NCBI RefSeq assembly: GCF_026340465.1
Contig: NZ_JAPEPC010000001.1
Location: forward strand, 1,298,501 to 1,362,500
DNA length: 64,000 bases
Reading direction: 5' to 3'
Source: Streptomyces sp. NBC_01306
GTDB lineage: Bacteria; Actinomycetota; Actinomycetes; Streptomycetales; Streptomycetaceae
Position 1 is the first letter of the stretch. The number at the start of each line of letters is the position of its first letter. The translations under genes were made by a program, and so were the position numbers. The notes under the pieces were generated by a model that searched no databases, had not been told where the DNA came from, and saw only the letters and a list, made by a program, of their open reading frames with translations. Shown here in pieces: positions 1 through 8,958 of this stretch.

Positions 1-1331
1 CCGGGGCGGGGATGGATCGCGGTGAGACCTGCGACGCAGACGGCGTCGTCGGTGGCACTGAACGGATTGTGGCGCAGGACGACATCGAAGCCGGGAAGCG
101 GTTCGCCGTCAGGCGTGTTCACGCCCAGCCAGGCCGGGTCACGGACGATACCGAAACCGGGGTGGGCTGCCTGCCATGCACCACCGAGACCACTCCGCAG
201 GACCCGGTGGACCTCCACGCCGCGGTGGAGTTCCTTGCGGAGGTTCTCCCGGCGGGAGTTGGTGATGCGGACCCCGAGGGACAGCTTGAGCATCGCTTCG
301 CCGCCCGGCCGGTGGACGGTGCGTACGGAGGAGGTGGGATACCAGCGGTCGCCGTACGGACCGAGGTCGTGCAGCAGCCCCGCGTCGAGAAGGGCGGCGA
401 CCGCGGGGCGGTGGGCCAGGTCCCGGGCCTGCCAGGGATGGAGCGGCAGAAGGGCTGTGTTGCCGGGGTGCTGGACGGCACCCGCGAAGCGGGCGGTGAG
501 CCGGTCGGCGGGCAGCGTGCGTCCCCCCTCCGTCCACGCCGAGTCCTGCGCGAGTACGGAGTGGTCGACGGCCATCCAGTGCAGAGCGAACGAGCCGTGC
601 AACTCCGGCGAGTACAGCCGGATTTCGGCGTCCGAGAGTCCCTCCCGGCTCTTCGGGGTGGGGTGCAGCGGGTGACCGAGCAGGAGAGACTGCTCGGCGG
701 TCAGGAAGAGGTCCGCCTCACTGGACGGCTCGGGGCTGCGACGACGCTCCGAAATGAAGGCGGCGGTCCGGTGTACCGAATCGGCGACCCTGCCGACCAG
801 CTCTGTGCTGTCGCTCTGGCCTGCCTCCCGGCCGAGGAGGGCGGCGACGGTGACGGCGTCGGCACGTGGCGCGCCGATCGATCCGCCTTCGAGCACCGGT
901 TTGCCGAACCGGTGCCAGCCGGTGGCCGACGAGTACAGGACCGGGACGAGCAGCGCGATGCCGCTGGCGTTCAGGGGGATGCGCAGTGTGGGCCCGGTGG
1001 GCGCGGACAGGTTGGTCTCCCGGACCCAGCAGCGCAGCAGGTTCTCGACGGCCGCAGCTTCGGCTGCCGTCGTGGGGTCCGATACATCGACGGGGTCTTC
1101 GAAGAGGCCGGATGCAGGGTGCCCGTCCGGGGTACGGTCCGCCGTCATCTGGCGCGGCACCGTCTCGGGGCCGGCCGAGAGCGAGCCGGTCGACACCGGG
1201 CCGACGGTGAGGGAGTCGGCCCGCAGCGGCTGGGCCGGGAGCGAGTGGGCCGGGAGCGGGCCTGCTGTACGGCTGCTGGGGACGGCGGAGTCACCGGTCT
1301 CGGGGGCGTCAGGGTCGGGCGTGGGGTTCAC
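1..1331 (-). CDS. IucA/IucC-family siderophore synthetase (NIS synthetase), C-terminus cut by the window edge
   Basis: ATP-dependent synthetase of the NRPS-independent siderophore pathway, which condenses a carboxylate such as citrate with an amine or alcohol. About 443 N-terminal residues are present; the family is usually near 600. Family motifs are visible: HPLHPTPK near residue 220, LPLHPWQAR near 297, and KLSLGVRITNSRREN near 350. The start is GTG at 1331 with AAGGAAG six bases upstream. It lies 45 bp after the diaminobutyrate aminotransferase on the same strand, so the two are probably one operon and the substrate is probably a diaminobutyrate- or diaminopropane-derived amine (inference). 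The first 90 residues are a low-complexity Ser/Pro/Ala leader. The rest of the operon is outside the window. Confidence 0.9.
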   Translation of the reverse strand, partial: MNPTPDPDAPETGDSAVPSSRTAGPLPAHSLPAQPLRADSLTVGPVSTGSLSAGPETVPRQMTADRTPDGHPASGLFEDPVDVSDPTTAAEAAAVENLLRCWVRETNLSAPTGPTLRIPLNASGIALLVPVLYSSATGWHRFGKPVLEGGSIGAPRADAVTVAALLGREAGQSDSTELVGRVADSVHRTAAFISERRRSPEPSSEADLFLTAEQSLLLGHPLHPTPKSREGLSDAEIRLYSPELHGSFALHWMAVDHSVLAQDSAWTEGGRTLPADRLTARFAGAVQHPGNTALLPLHPWQARDLAHRPAVAALLDAGLLHDLGPYGDRWYPTSSVRTVHRPGGEAMLKLSLGVRITNSRRENLRKELHRGVEVHRVLRSGLGGAWQAAHPGFGIVRDPAWLGVNTPDGEPLPGFDVVLRHNPFSATDDAVCVAGLTAIHPRP

Positions 1332-1376
1332 AGGGTGCTTCCTTGCGCGGCCGGGGGAAATGGGGGGGAGGTGGCT

Positions 1377-2807
1377 TCAATGCGGGCGATGGGTCTCATG
1401 ACGGCTGCGGATGGCGCGTTCGGCGGCGGACAGGGCGTCGGCCAGCCGGTCCAGAACTGCCTCCGCCTGTTCGTCGGTGAGGGTGAGTGGAGGCAGCAGA
1501 CTCACAACGCTTGTGTGGCGGCCGGCGAGTTCGACAATGAGTCCCCTGGCCAGACACTCCCGCTGTACGGCGGCCGCGAGTACGGGGTCAGCCGGCGCGG
1601 GGCCGGCGGCACCCGTCTCCCGGGCATCCGCAGCAACTGTGGCTTCGGCAGATTCGGCGGCTTCCGGGTCGACGAGTTCCAGGCCGATCATCAGGCCCCG
1701 GCCGCGTACGTCGCCGATGGCCGGGTGGTCGGCGGCCAGGCCCCGCAGCCTGCGGATCATGCGCGCGCCCAGGTCGGCCGCCCTCTCGGCGAGCCGGTTC
1801 TCACGGACATGGGCGAGGGTTGCGGCGCCCGCGGCCATGGCGAGCTGATTGCCGCGGAAGGTACCCACGTGGGCTCCGGGCTCCCAGCAGTCCAGATCCG
1901 ACCGGTAGACGATGACAGCGAGCGGGAGGGAACCCCCGATGGCCTTGGACATCACCATCACGTCGGGAACGATCCCGCTGTGCTCCACCGCCCAGAAGGC
2001 ACCGGTGCGGCCGACGCCGGTCTGCACCTCGTCCGCGATGAGTGGAATGGACCGGTCGGCGGTGATCTTCCGCATACGGCGCATCCAGCTGTCCGGCCCG
2101 GGGATCACCCCGCCCTCACCCTGTACCGGTTCGAGGATCATCCCGGCCGACGGGACCACCCCGCTCTTCGGGTCATCGAGAAGGGTCTCGGTCCAGTTAC
2201 CGGCCAACTCCTGGCTTCGGGCGCCGCCGACCCCGAACGGGCAGCGGTAGTCCTGCGGATACGGCAGCCGGGTCACCCGTACATCGGGGGCGCCGCCGGA
2301 CGCTGTCGGCGCCCCGGCCGTCATTGCCCCTGCTGTCATGCCATGGTCGGCGCCGGTGAACGCGAGGATTCCGCTGCGCCCGGTGGCGGTGCGGACGAGT
2401 TCGAGGGCCGCTTCGACCGCGTCCGTACCGGTCGGCCCGCAGAACTGCACGCGTGCGTGGTCGGCGAATTGTCGCGGCAGCGTCTCGAACAGCTCGGTGG
2501 TGAACGCGTCCTTGACCGGCGTGGCGAGATCCGGGACATGCAGGGGAGCACCCGAATCGATCACCTTCCTGATCGCTTCGAGGACCACCGGGTGGTTGTG
2601 TCCGAGCGCCAGAGTCCCCGCCCCCGACAGGCAGTCGAGATACCGCCGTCCGTCCGCGCCCTCGATAGTGAGCCCGCGCGCGCGTACCGGCACGATCGGC
2701 AGCGACCGCGCGTAGGTTCGGGCTGCGGATTCACGTATCGACTGGCGGCGCAGGATCCCCTCGTGCGCTGTTGTCGCCGCCGACGGTGCGATTTCGGTCA
2801 CGGCCAC
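1377..2807 (-). CDS. diaminobutyrate--2-oxoglutarate aminotransferase, class III PLP enzyme
   Basis: Makes L-2,4-diaminobutyrate from aspartate semialdehyde and glutamate (EctB/Dat family). A class III aminotransferase fold is evident: an N-terminal LSGAGTLALGHNHP segment, the cofactor loop IADEVQTGVGRTG, and the PLP lysine in the motif MSKAIGG at about residue 288. I chose GTG at 2807 because GGGAGG lies about ten bases upstream. The frame stays open to an ATG at 2990, but the added N-terminus looks unlike the family. From GTG the protein is 476 aa, within the family range. It sits just upstream of the IucA/IucC gene, so it most likely feeds siderophore assembly; ectoine synthesis is the alternative, but no ectA or ectC is seen here. 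Confidence 0.9.
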   Translation of the reverse strand: MAVTEIAPSAATTAHEGILRRQSIRESAARTYARSLPIVPVRARGLTIEGADGRRYLDCLSGAGTLALGHNHPVVLEAIRKVIDSGAPLHVPDLATPVKDAFTTELFETLPRQFADHARVQFCGPTGTDAVEAALELVRTATGRSGILAFTGADHGMTAGAMTAGAPTASGGAPDVRVTRLPYPQDYRCPFGVGGARSQELAGNWTETLLDDPKSGVVPSAGMILEPVQGEGGVIPGPDSWMRRMRKITADRSIPLIADEVQTGVGRTGAFWAVEHSGIVPDVMVMSKAIGGSLPLAVIVYRSDLDCWEPGAHVGTFRGNQLAMAAGAATLAHVRENRLAERAADLGARMIRRLRGLAADHPAIGDVRGRGLMIGLELVDPEAAESAEATVAADARETGAAGPAPADPVLAAAVQRECLARGLIVELAGRHTSVVSLLPPLTLTDEQAEAVLDRLADALSAAERAIRSRHETHRPH

Positions 2808-3124
2808 TGCTGTTGGTCCTCCCGCTGTACGGATCGGCCGGCACGCCCCTCGTCCCACGACCGTCGCCCCCGGCACTGAACGCAGCCCAAAAGCCCCCAT
2901 CCGTACCAACGATGAAGTCGTCTCGGGATCACGGGTAAGTCGGAAGATCCTTGCGGGGACGGAACCGCTGCCCTGCCTTATGCCGTCCACATCGGCACCG
3001 GCATAGTGGGGCCCGCACTTTGGTTCCGATCAGTTCCACAGCTCCAGTTCCAGTTCCGCAGTTCCGCAGTTCCGCACCACAGCGCCGAAGTCCGTTATTC
3101 CGGAGTCCCAGGGGGAATCACCAC
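2808..3124. other. divergent intergenic region between the siderophore operon and the protease pair
   Basis: This 317-bp gap must hold promoters for both directions. I found no DmdR/IdeR-type iron box (the TTAGGTTAGG class) despite looking on both strands. Its right half contains CAGTTCC tandem repeats, listed separately. Confidence 0.6.
3031..3078. repeat. short degenerate tandem repeat, core CAGTTCC
   Basis: About five copies of a 7-8 base unit with core CAGTTCC(G) are packed into 48 bases, ending roughly 45 bp before the first protease gene. This could be a slippage array or a site for a repeat-binding regulator; nothing in the sequence decides between them. Confidence 0.6.
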
Positions 3125-4351
3125 ATGCGACCGCTACGCCCGACTTCCACCGAACGCCGCAGGAGGGGCGCGTCCCGGCGAACCGTCCCCGCCATGGCCG
3201 CTGTTGGCCTCACGGCGGCACTCGCCCTCACCGCGACCGGCTGCGGTCCCGGCAACGACAACGCCAGTGACAAGCCGGCCGTCACCGCCCCGTCCTCGTC
3301 GTCCTCGGACGGCAAGGTCGTCATACCGGACAACGTCAAGGGCGCGCTGAAGAAGCACGGCATCGACCTGGACAAGTGGAAGCACGGCGAGTGGAAGAAC
3401 TGGAACAAGGACAAGTGGCTGCGTGAGGCGCAGGACTTCGTCAACCCGGTCATCTCCGGGCTCTGGGACCCGTCCAGGATGCGGCACGCGTCCAAGCCCC
3501 CGGAGAAGCCGGTCGACAACGACATCTCCGGTGACAAGGGGGTGACCGACCCGACTCCGGCGCCGGTGACCGCGCAGGGCGTGAACGCCCCGTACCACCA
3601 GAGCATTCCGGAGGCGGGCAAGGTCTTCTTCGACAGCCCCGAAGGGTCGATGGTCTGCTCGGCGACGGTCGTGGAGGACCCCGCGCACCCAGGGAAGTCC
3701 AACCTGGTGTGGACCGCGGGCCACTGTGTGCACGCCGGGAAGAAGGGCGGCTGGTACCGGAACATCGCCTTTGTCCCCTCGTACAACGACAGTGGCGAGT
3801 CCGCCGCCCAGTTGCAGAACGCCAAGAAGGACGAAGTCGCTCCGTACGGCGTCTTCTGGGCGGACTGGGCCCAGACCTCCGAGCAGTGGATCAACGACGG
3901 CGGCCCCACCGGCGGTCAGGGTGCCCCGTACGACTTCGCGGTCCTGCACGTCACTCCGGAGAAGGGCAGCACCAAGTCCCTTGAGGAGACGGTCGGAGGC
4001 GCACTCCCGGTCAACTTCAACGCGCCCGCGGTGCCGAAGATCCCGAGCCTGACGGCGACCGGCTACCCGGCGGCGCCCCCCTTCGACGGCCAGAAGCTGT
4101 TCCAGTGCTCCGACCGTCCGGGCCGTCTCTCGCTCTCCGCGGCCGACCCGACGATGTACCGCGTCGGCTGCACCATGACCGGCGGATCCTCCGGCGGCGG
4201 CTGGATAGCCAAGGGCGCCGACGGCAAGCCCGCGCTGGTGTCCAACACCTCCATCGGCCCGGTGACCGCAGGCTGGCTGGCCGGTCCGCGCCTCGGCAAG
4301 GTGGCCAAGGGCGTCTACGACTCGGTCAGCAAGAAGTACGCGGCCCAGTAG
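3125..4351 (+). CDS. secreted lipoprotein, trypsin-like serine protease (paralogue 1)
   Basis: Predicted 408-aa exported lipoprotein with an S1/V8-like protease fold. The Arg-rich N-terminus and hydrophobic stretch end in a lipobox LTATGC, with the lipidated Cys at residue 40. The catalytic triad is visible: His200 in TAGHCVH, Asp270 in YDFAVLHV, Ser356 in TGGSSGGGW. Between lipobox and protease lies a Trp/Lys-rich segment (WKHGEWKNWNKDKW, residues about 84-97) shared with the next gene. The start ATG is preceded by AGGGGGA. The gene downstream is a clear tandem paralogue 75 bp away. The family is common in Streptomyces and usually annotated only as a trypsin-like peptidase; the substrate is unknown. 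Confidence 0.88.
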   Translation: MRPLRPTSTERRRRGASRRTVPAMAAVGLTAALALTATGCGPGNDNASDKPAVTAPSSSSSDGKVVIPDNVKGALKKHGIDLDKWKHGEWKNWNKDKWLREAQDFVNPVISGLWDPSRMRHASKPPEKPVDNDISGDKGVTDPTPAPVTAQGVNAPYHQSIPEAGKVFFDSPEGSMVCSATVVEDPAHPGKSNLVWTAGHCVHAGKKGGWYRNIAFVPSYNDSGESAAQLQNAKKDEVAPYGVFWADWAQTSEQWINDGGPTGGQGAPYDFAVLHVTPEKGSTKSLEETVGGALPVNFNAPAVPKIPSLTATGYPAAPPFDGQKLFQCSDRPGRLSLSAADPTMYRVGCTMTGGSSGGGWIAKGADGKPALVSNTSIGPVTAGWLAGPRLGKVAKGVYDSVSKKYAAQ

Positions 4352-4426
4352 GCGCGGTTCTTGCCTCTCAGACGGCTGTCCCGCGGACAGCGACAACGAT
4401 CACGCTCCATCAGGGGGAACAGCTCC

Positions 4427-5596
4427 ATGCGATCCATCCGTCCGATACTGACCGCCACCGCAGTGGCCGCCGCCCTGGCGCTGACGGCCACCGCGTGTGG
4501 CGGCGGTGACGACAAGGCTGCCGCTCCGGCCGCCGACAAGTCCGCGGCATCCGCGGCGTCCGGCGCCGAAGCCGCGGCCGGTGTGACTGACGCCCTCAAG
4601 CGCCACGGTGTCGACCTGGCGAAGTGGAAGAGCGGTCAGTGGAAGAACTGGAACAAGGACAAGTGGCTCCGTGATGCCAAGGACTTCGCCAACCCGGTGA
4701 TCAAGGGGCTGTGGAAGCCCGACCGGATGGCGACGGCCAAGGACCCGCAGAAGACCATGGCCTACGGCGACAGTTCGGGCAACCAGAACGGGTCGGACCC
4801 GGCGCCCGCTCCGGTGAAGGCCCAGGAGGAGAAGCACCCGTACCACCGGTACGCGGCGCCTGTCGGGAAAGTCTTCTTCGACTCCCCCGAGGGCTCCATG
4901 GTCTGCTCGGGCACGGTCGTCAAGGACCCGAAGCACCCGGGCAAGTCCAATCTGGTGTGGACCGCGGGCCACTGCGTCCACGCGGGCGGCAAGGGCGGCT
5001 GGTACCGGAACATCATGTTCGTGCCGTCGTACAACGACCAGGGCGAGTCGATCGCCCAACTGCGGAGCGCACCGCCGCAGGAAGTCGCCCCGTACGGCAA
5101 ATACTGGGCCGACTGGGCCATGACGTCCAGCGCGTGGATCAAGGACGGGGGCCCCACGGGCGGGCAGGGCGCGGCGTACGACTACGCCCTGCTCCATGTG
5201 AAGCCGGAGAACGGGGGCAAGTCCCTCGAAGAGACCGTCGGCAACGCGCTGACCGTCGACTTCAATGCCCCCGCGGCCAAGAACATCCCCTCGATGGGCG
5301 CCTGGGGATACCCGGCCGCGCCACCGTTCGACGGTCAGCTGATGAACAAGTGCGTCGACCGGCCGGGGCAGCTGTCCGTCAATCCCGGCGCGCCGGCGAT
5401 GTGGCGCATCGGCTGCACCATGACCGGCGGTTCGTCCGGTGGCGGCTGGTTCATCTCGGGCCCGGACGGCAAGTCGGAGCTGGTCTCCAACACCTCGATC
5501 GGCCCGGTCACCTCCGGCTGGCTGGCGGGGCCGCGGCTCGGCCAGGGTGCGCAGCAGCTCTACCGGGCGATGAGCGACCGGTACGCGAACCAGTAG
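4427..5596 (+). CDS. secreted lipoprotein, trypsin-like serine protease (paralogue 2)
   Basis: 389-aa tandem copy of the preceding gene. The lipobox is LTATAC with Cys24, the triad is His182 (TAGHCVH), Asp252 (YDYALLHV) and Ser337 (TGGSSGGGW), and the Trp/Lys-rich linker WKSGQWKNWNKDKW is kept. Start ATG at 4427 has the same AGGGGGAA ribosome site as paralogue 1, suggesting that the duplication included the 5' leader. The spacer region after the lipoprotein Cys is Ala/Lys-rich and has diverged, while the protease domain is strongly conserved. Probably co-transcribed with paralogue 1, with the perfect palindrome after its stop as terminator. Substrate unknown. Confidence 0.88.
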   Translation: MRSIRPILTATAVAAALALTATACGGGDDKAAAPAADKSAASAASGAEAAAGVTDALKRHGVDLAKWKSGQWKNWNKDKWLRDAKDFANPVIKGLWKPDRMATAKDPQKTMAYGDSSGNQNGSDPAPAPVKAQEEKHPYHRYAAPVGKVFFDSPEGSMVCSGTVVKDPKHPGKSNLVWTAGHCVHAGGKGGWYRNIMFVPSYNDQGESIAQLRSAPPQEVAPYGKYWADWAMTSSAWIKDGGPTGGQGAAYDYALLHVKPENGGKSLEETVGNALTVDFNAPAAKNIPSMGAWGYPAAPPFDGQLMNKCVDRPGQLSVNPGAPAMWRIGCTMTGGSSGGGWFISGPDGKSELVSNTSIGPVTSGWLAGPRLGQGAQQLYRAMSDRYANQ

Positions 5597-5634
5597 CACG
5601 GCAAGGCCGGTGTGATCCCACCGGCGTTCCATCG

Positions 5635-5688
5635 GCAACGGCCGAGGCCCGTCCTCTCACCGGTGAGAGGACGGGCCTCGGCCGTTGC
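5635..5688. terminator. 54-bp perfect palindrome, bidirectional terminator between convergent genes
   Basis: Two 27-base arms (5635-5661 and 5662-5688) are exactly complementary with no spacer at the centre, where ACC meets GGT. It lies between the stop of the second protease gene (plus) and the stop of hflX (minus), where a bidirectional terminator is expected. No U-tract follows, which is usual for Streptomyces hairpins. Confidence 0.85.
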
Positions 5689-5730
5689 GCAAGAAGGCCG
5701 TTGCGCCAGAAAGCTGTCGCGCTGTCGGCG

Positions 5731-7248
5731 TCAGGGCGCCACGAGTACGTACGGCGCCAGATCGGCGGCCAGTTCCTCGTGCACCAGTGCCTTGAGGAGA
5801 GTGCCCTCCGGGGTGTGCTCCTCGGAGATCACTTCGCCGTCGGAGTGCGCACGGGCGACGAGCTGTCCGTGCGTGTACGGCACGAGCACCTCCACCGACA
5901 CCTGCGGCCGGGGCAGCTGCTCGTCGATCAGCGCGAGCAGTTCGACAATGCCCTGCCCCGAGCGGGCCGACACAGCGATCGCGCGGCGCTCGATACGCAG
6001 CAGCCGCTGCAGGACCAGCGGATCGGCCGCGTCCGCCTTGTTGATCACCACGATCTCCGGGACGTCAGTGGCCCCGACCTCCCGGATCACCTCGCGTACG
6101 GCGGCGAGCTGCTCCTCCGGAGCCGGGTGCGAGCCGTCCACGACGTGCAGAATCAGGTCGGACTCGCCGACCTCCTCCATGGTGGAGCGGAACGCCTCGA
6201 CCAGGTGGTGCGGCAGATGCCGGACGAACCCGACGGTGTCCGCCAGCGTGTAGAGACGACCGCTGGGTGTCTCGGCCTTGCGCACGGTCGGGTCCAGGGT
6301 GGCGAACAGGGAGTTCTCCACCAGCACCCCCGCGCCCGTCAGCCGGTTCAGCAGCGAGGACTTGCCCGCGTTGGTGTACCCGGCGATGGCGACCGACGGC
6401 ACCTTGTGGCGCTTGCGCTCCTGCCGCTTGATGTCGCGCCCGGTCTTCATCTCCACGATCTCGCGGCGCATCTTCGCCATCTTCTCGCGGATCCGGCGCC
6501 GGTCCGTCTCGATCTTGGTCTCACCGGGACCACGCGTAGCCATTCCGCCGCCGCCACCCGTACCGGCGCCGCCCATCTGCCTGGAGAGCGACTGTCCCCA
6601 GCCGCGCAGCCTCGGCAGCATGTACTGCATCTGCGCGAGCGCGACCTGCGCCTTGCCCTCCCGGGACTTGGCGTGCTGGGCGAAGATGTCCAGGATCAGC
6701 GCCGTGCGGTCGACGACCTTGACCTTGACGACGTCCTCAAGGTGGATCAGCTGGCCCGGGCTGAGCTCACCGTCACAGACCACGGTGTCCGCACCGGATT
6801 CGAGCACGATGTCGCGCAGCTCCTGTGCCTTGCCCAACCCGATGTAGGTGGCCGGGTCCGGCTTGTCGCGACGCTGGACCACACCGTCGAGGACGAGCGC
6901 GCCCGCCGTCTCGGCGAGGGCCGCCAGCTCGGCGAGGGAGTTCTCCGCGTCCTGCGCGGTGCCCGAGGTCCAGACCCCGACCAGCACCACACGCTCCAGA
7001 CGCAGCTGCCGGTACTCGACCTCTGTGACGTCTTCGAGTTCGGTGGAGAGACCGGCCACCCGCCGGAGCGCCGCGCGCTCCGAGCGGTCGTACTGGTCAC
7101 CGTCCCGCTCACCGTCGATCGAGTGGCTCCAGGCGACGTCCTCTTCCATCAGGGCATCGGCCCGAAGGCTCTCGTTGAAGCTCTGCGCTTCCGGCTCGTG
7201 CGCTTCCTGCTGGTGCGCGTCCTGGGAAGGGGAAGAAGAGGAGGGCAT
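5731..7248 (-). CDS. hflX: HflX ribosome-associated GTPase
   Basis: GTPase that splits or rescues stalled ribosomes under stress (family knowledge). The order is an N-terminal HflX domain (LVGVWTSG and the LSPGQLIHLEDVVKVKVVDRT segment), a glycine-rich stretch GGAGTGGGGG with GPGETKIETDRR, then the G domain with P-loop GYTNAGKSSLLNRL, DTVGFVRHLP and NKAD. I chose ATG at 7248 (AAGGA just upstream), giving 505 aa; the frame is open to 7410 but without a ribosome site and with a non-family N-terminus. It is the last gene of a minus-strand run after rshA and the M1 peptidase and ends at the shared palindrome terminator. Confidence 0.95.
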   Translation of the reverse strand: MPSSSSPSQDAHQQEAHEPEAQSFNESLRADALMEEDVAWSHSIDGERDGDQYDRSERAALRRVAGLSTELEDVTEVEYRQLRLERVVLVGVWTSGTAQDAENSLAELAALAETAGALVLDGVVQRRDKPDPATYIGLGKAQELRDIVLESGADTVVCDGELSPGQLIHLEDVVKVKVVDRTALILDIFAQHAKSREGKAQVALAQMQYMLPRLRGWGQSLSRQMGGAGTGGGGGMATRGPGETKIETDRRRIREKMAKMRREIVEMKTGRDIKRQERKRHKVPSVAIAGYTNAGKSSLLNRLTGAGVLVENSLFATLDPTVRKAETPSGRLYTLADTVGFVRHLPHHLVEAFRSTMEEVGESDLILHVVDGSHPAPEEQLAAVREVIREVGATDVPEIVVINKADAADPLVLQRLLRIERRAIAVSARSGQGIVELLALIDEQLPRPQVSVEVLVPYTHGQLVARAHSDGEVISEEHTPEGTLLKALVHEELAADLAPYVLVAP

Positions 7249-7417
7249 TGGATCCTTACGTCGAGCGGATAGAAAGATTCGTTCGTCAGTCACAACGCGT
7301 GACGGTCGCCGATGATTCCCGGAGGATCCCCGGATGATTCCGAGAGGCCCCCCTGGTCCGGCAGCGCCGCCGACGCGTCGATAGTGACACGGTGCGCTCA
7401 GGCTCGTCACCCGGGTT

Positions 7418-8875
7418 TCAGCCCTTGTGCGCCTGCGGGGGCTGGGCGCTCCGCCAGTCGGGGTGGCCGGGCATGGGCGGGGTCTTCTTCCCGTACAGCC
7501 AGCCCTGGAAGAATCCGGAGAGATCGCGCCCGGCGATCCGCGAAGCCAGCGCGGCGAAGTCGGCGCTGGTGGCCGACCTGTCGCGGTAACGGCTCACCCA
7601 GCTGTGTTCGAGCACCGAGAAGGCCGCCGCCCCGATCTCCTGGCGCAGCGCGTAGAGCACGAGCGCGCTGCCGTCGTAGACCACCGGCCGGAAGATGCTG
7701 ATCTTCTGCCCGTGCACCGGGGGTTTGGGTGCCGCCGGGGGGCCGCCCGCCGCCCGCCATCCGTCGGACTGGCGGTAGGCGTCGCGCATCCGGGTGGCCA
7801 GCGGCTTCCCGTCGTGCTCGTCCGCGTAGAGCGCCTCGTACCAGGTGGCGTGGCCCTCGTTCAGCCAGAGGTCGGACCAGCTGTGCGGTGAGACGCTGTC
7901 GCCGAACCACTGGTGGGCGAGCTCATGGACCATGACCGAGTCGACGTACCACTCGGGAAAGGAGCCCCCGGTGAACAGCCTCCGCTCGAAGAGGGACAGG
8001 GTCTGGGTCTCCAGCTCGAAGCCGGTGTCCGTGTCGGCGATGAGGACCCCGTACGTCTCGAAGGGGTAGCGCCCGGCCTTCGACTCCATCCAGGCCAGCT
8101 GGGCGGGTGTCTTCCGCAGCCAGGGCTCCAGCTCCTTCCGCTCGGCCGCCGGTACGACGTCGCGGACCGGCAGTCCGTGCGGTCCGGTCCGGTGGATCAC
8201 GGCCGAGTCCCCGATCGACACCTGGGCCAGTTCGGTGGCCATGGGGTGGCGGGTCCGATAGGTCCAGATGGTGCGGCCGGCGCGGGTCGTCCGGGGGCCG
8301 GGCAGGCCGTTGGCGACCACGGTCAGCTTCTGCGGGGCGGTGATCCGGAAGGTGAAGAAGGCCTTGTCGGAGGGGTGGTCGTTGCAGGGGAAGACCCGGT
8401 GGGCGGCGTCCGCCTGGTTGCCCATGGCCAGGCCGTCGGGGGTCCTGATCCAGCCGCCGTCGGCGGCGCCCCGCGGGTCGCTGGTGTGCCGCACGGTGAT
8501 CCGGAGCGGGCTTCCGGCGCGCACGGCGCGGTGCGGGGTCACGACCAGGTCCTCGTCGGCGGTGGCGAACCGGGCGGGCTCGCCGTTCACCTCCACCGAG
8601 TGCACGGTGCCGCGCGCGAAGTCGAGGTTGATGCGCCGCAGTGACGCGGTGGCCCTGGCGTCGATGCTGGTCACGGCCTCCAGCGGGGTGGTGTTGCTGC
8701 CGGGATAGGTGAGGCCGATGTTGTACGAGAGGACGTCGTACCCGGGGTTGCCCAGGTGTGGGAAGAGCGGATCGCCGATGCCGAGAGGGACGGGGGCGGG
8801 CAGCGTGGCGGCGACGAGGGCCGCCGATGCGGTCGCGAGCAGGACGCCTCGCGAGCGCCGGGAGATGAACAGCAT
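7418..8875 (-). CDS. secreted M1-family zinc metallopeptidase
   Basis: 485-aa exported aminopeptidase-like protein. The N-terminus (RRSRG, then a hydrophobic run to about residue 30) is a signal peptide. The zinc site is intact: HELAH at 317-321 in VMVHELAHQWFGD and the distal Glu340 in LWLNEGHATW. A region resembling the M1 N-terminal beta domain precedes it. It is shorter than PepN-type enzymes (about 850 aa) and lacks the long C-terminal helical domain, like other secreted actinobacterial M1 peptidases. It follows rshA by 83 bp in the same direction and precedes hflX. I see no clear ribosome site before the ATG. Confidence 0.9.
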   Translation of the reverse strand: MLFISRRSRGVLLATASAALVAATLPAPVPLGIGDPLFPHLGNPGYDVLSYNIGLTYPGSNTTPLEAVTSIDARATASLRRINLDFARGTVHSVEVNGEPARFATADEDLVVTPHRAVRAGSPLRITVRHTSDPRGAADGGWIRTPDGLAMGNQADAAHRVFPCNDHPSDKAFFTFRITAPQKLTVVANGLPGPRTTRAGRTIWTYRTRHPMATELAQVSIGDSAVIHRTGPHGLPVRDVVPAAERKELEPWLRKTPAQLAWMESKAGRYPFETYGVLIADTDTGFELETQTLSLFERRLFTGGSFPEWYVDSVMVHELAHQWFGDSVSPHSWSDLWLNEGHATWYEALYADEHDGKPLATRMRDAYRQSDGWRAAGGPPAAPKPPVHGQKISIFRPVVYDGSALVLYALRQEIGAAAFSVLEHSWVSRYRDRSATSADFAALASRIAGRDLSGFFQGWLYGKKTPPMPGHPDWRSAQPPQAHKG

Positions 8876-8958
8876 GGACTACGGCTACCAGCCCGTGCCG
8901 CGCGCGCCCCGGCGCAGCGCGCCGGGCCACCCGAACGTGTGGTCAGCCGGTCGTGCGG

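Noticed and set aside
12..2879. Very long plus-strand open frame opposite the siderophore genes
   Set aside because: Antisense to two clear enzymes; the translation is Arg/Gly-rich without any family pattern. High-GC third positions keep opposite frames open.
2808..3124. Iron box for the siderophore operon
   Set aside because: No TTAGGTTAGG-type palindrome found on either strand; iron control may act further from the window or by another site.
4711..7272. Long plus-strand frame across the second protease and hflX
   Set aside because: Shadow of two well-supported genes; it crosses the palindrome terminator.
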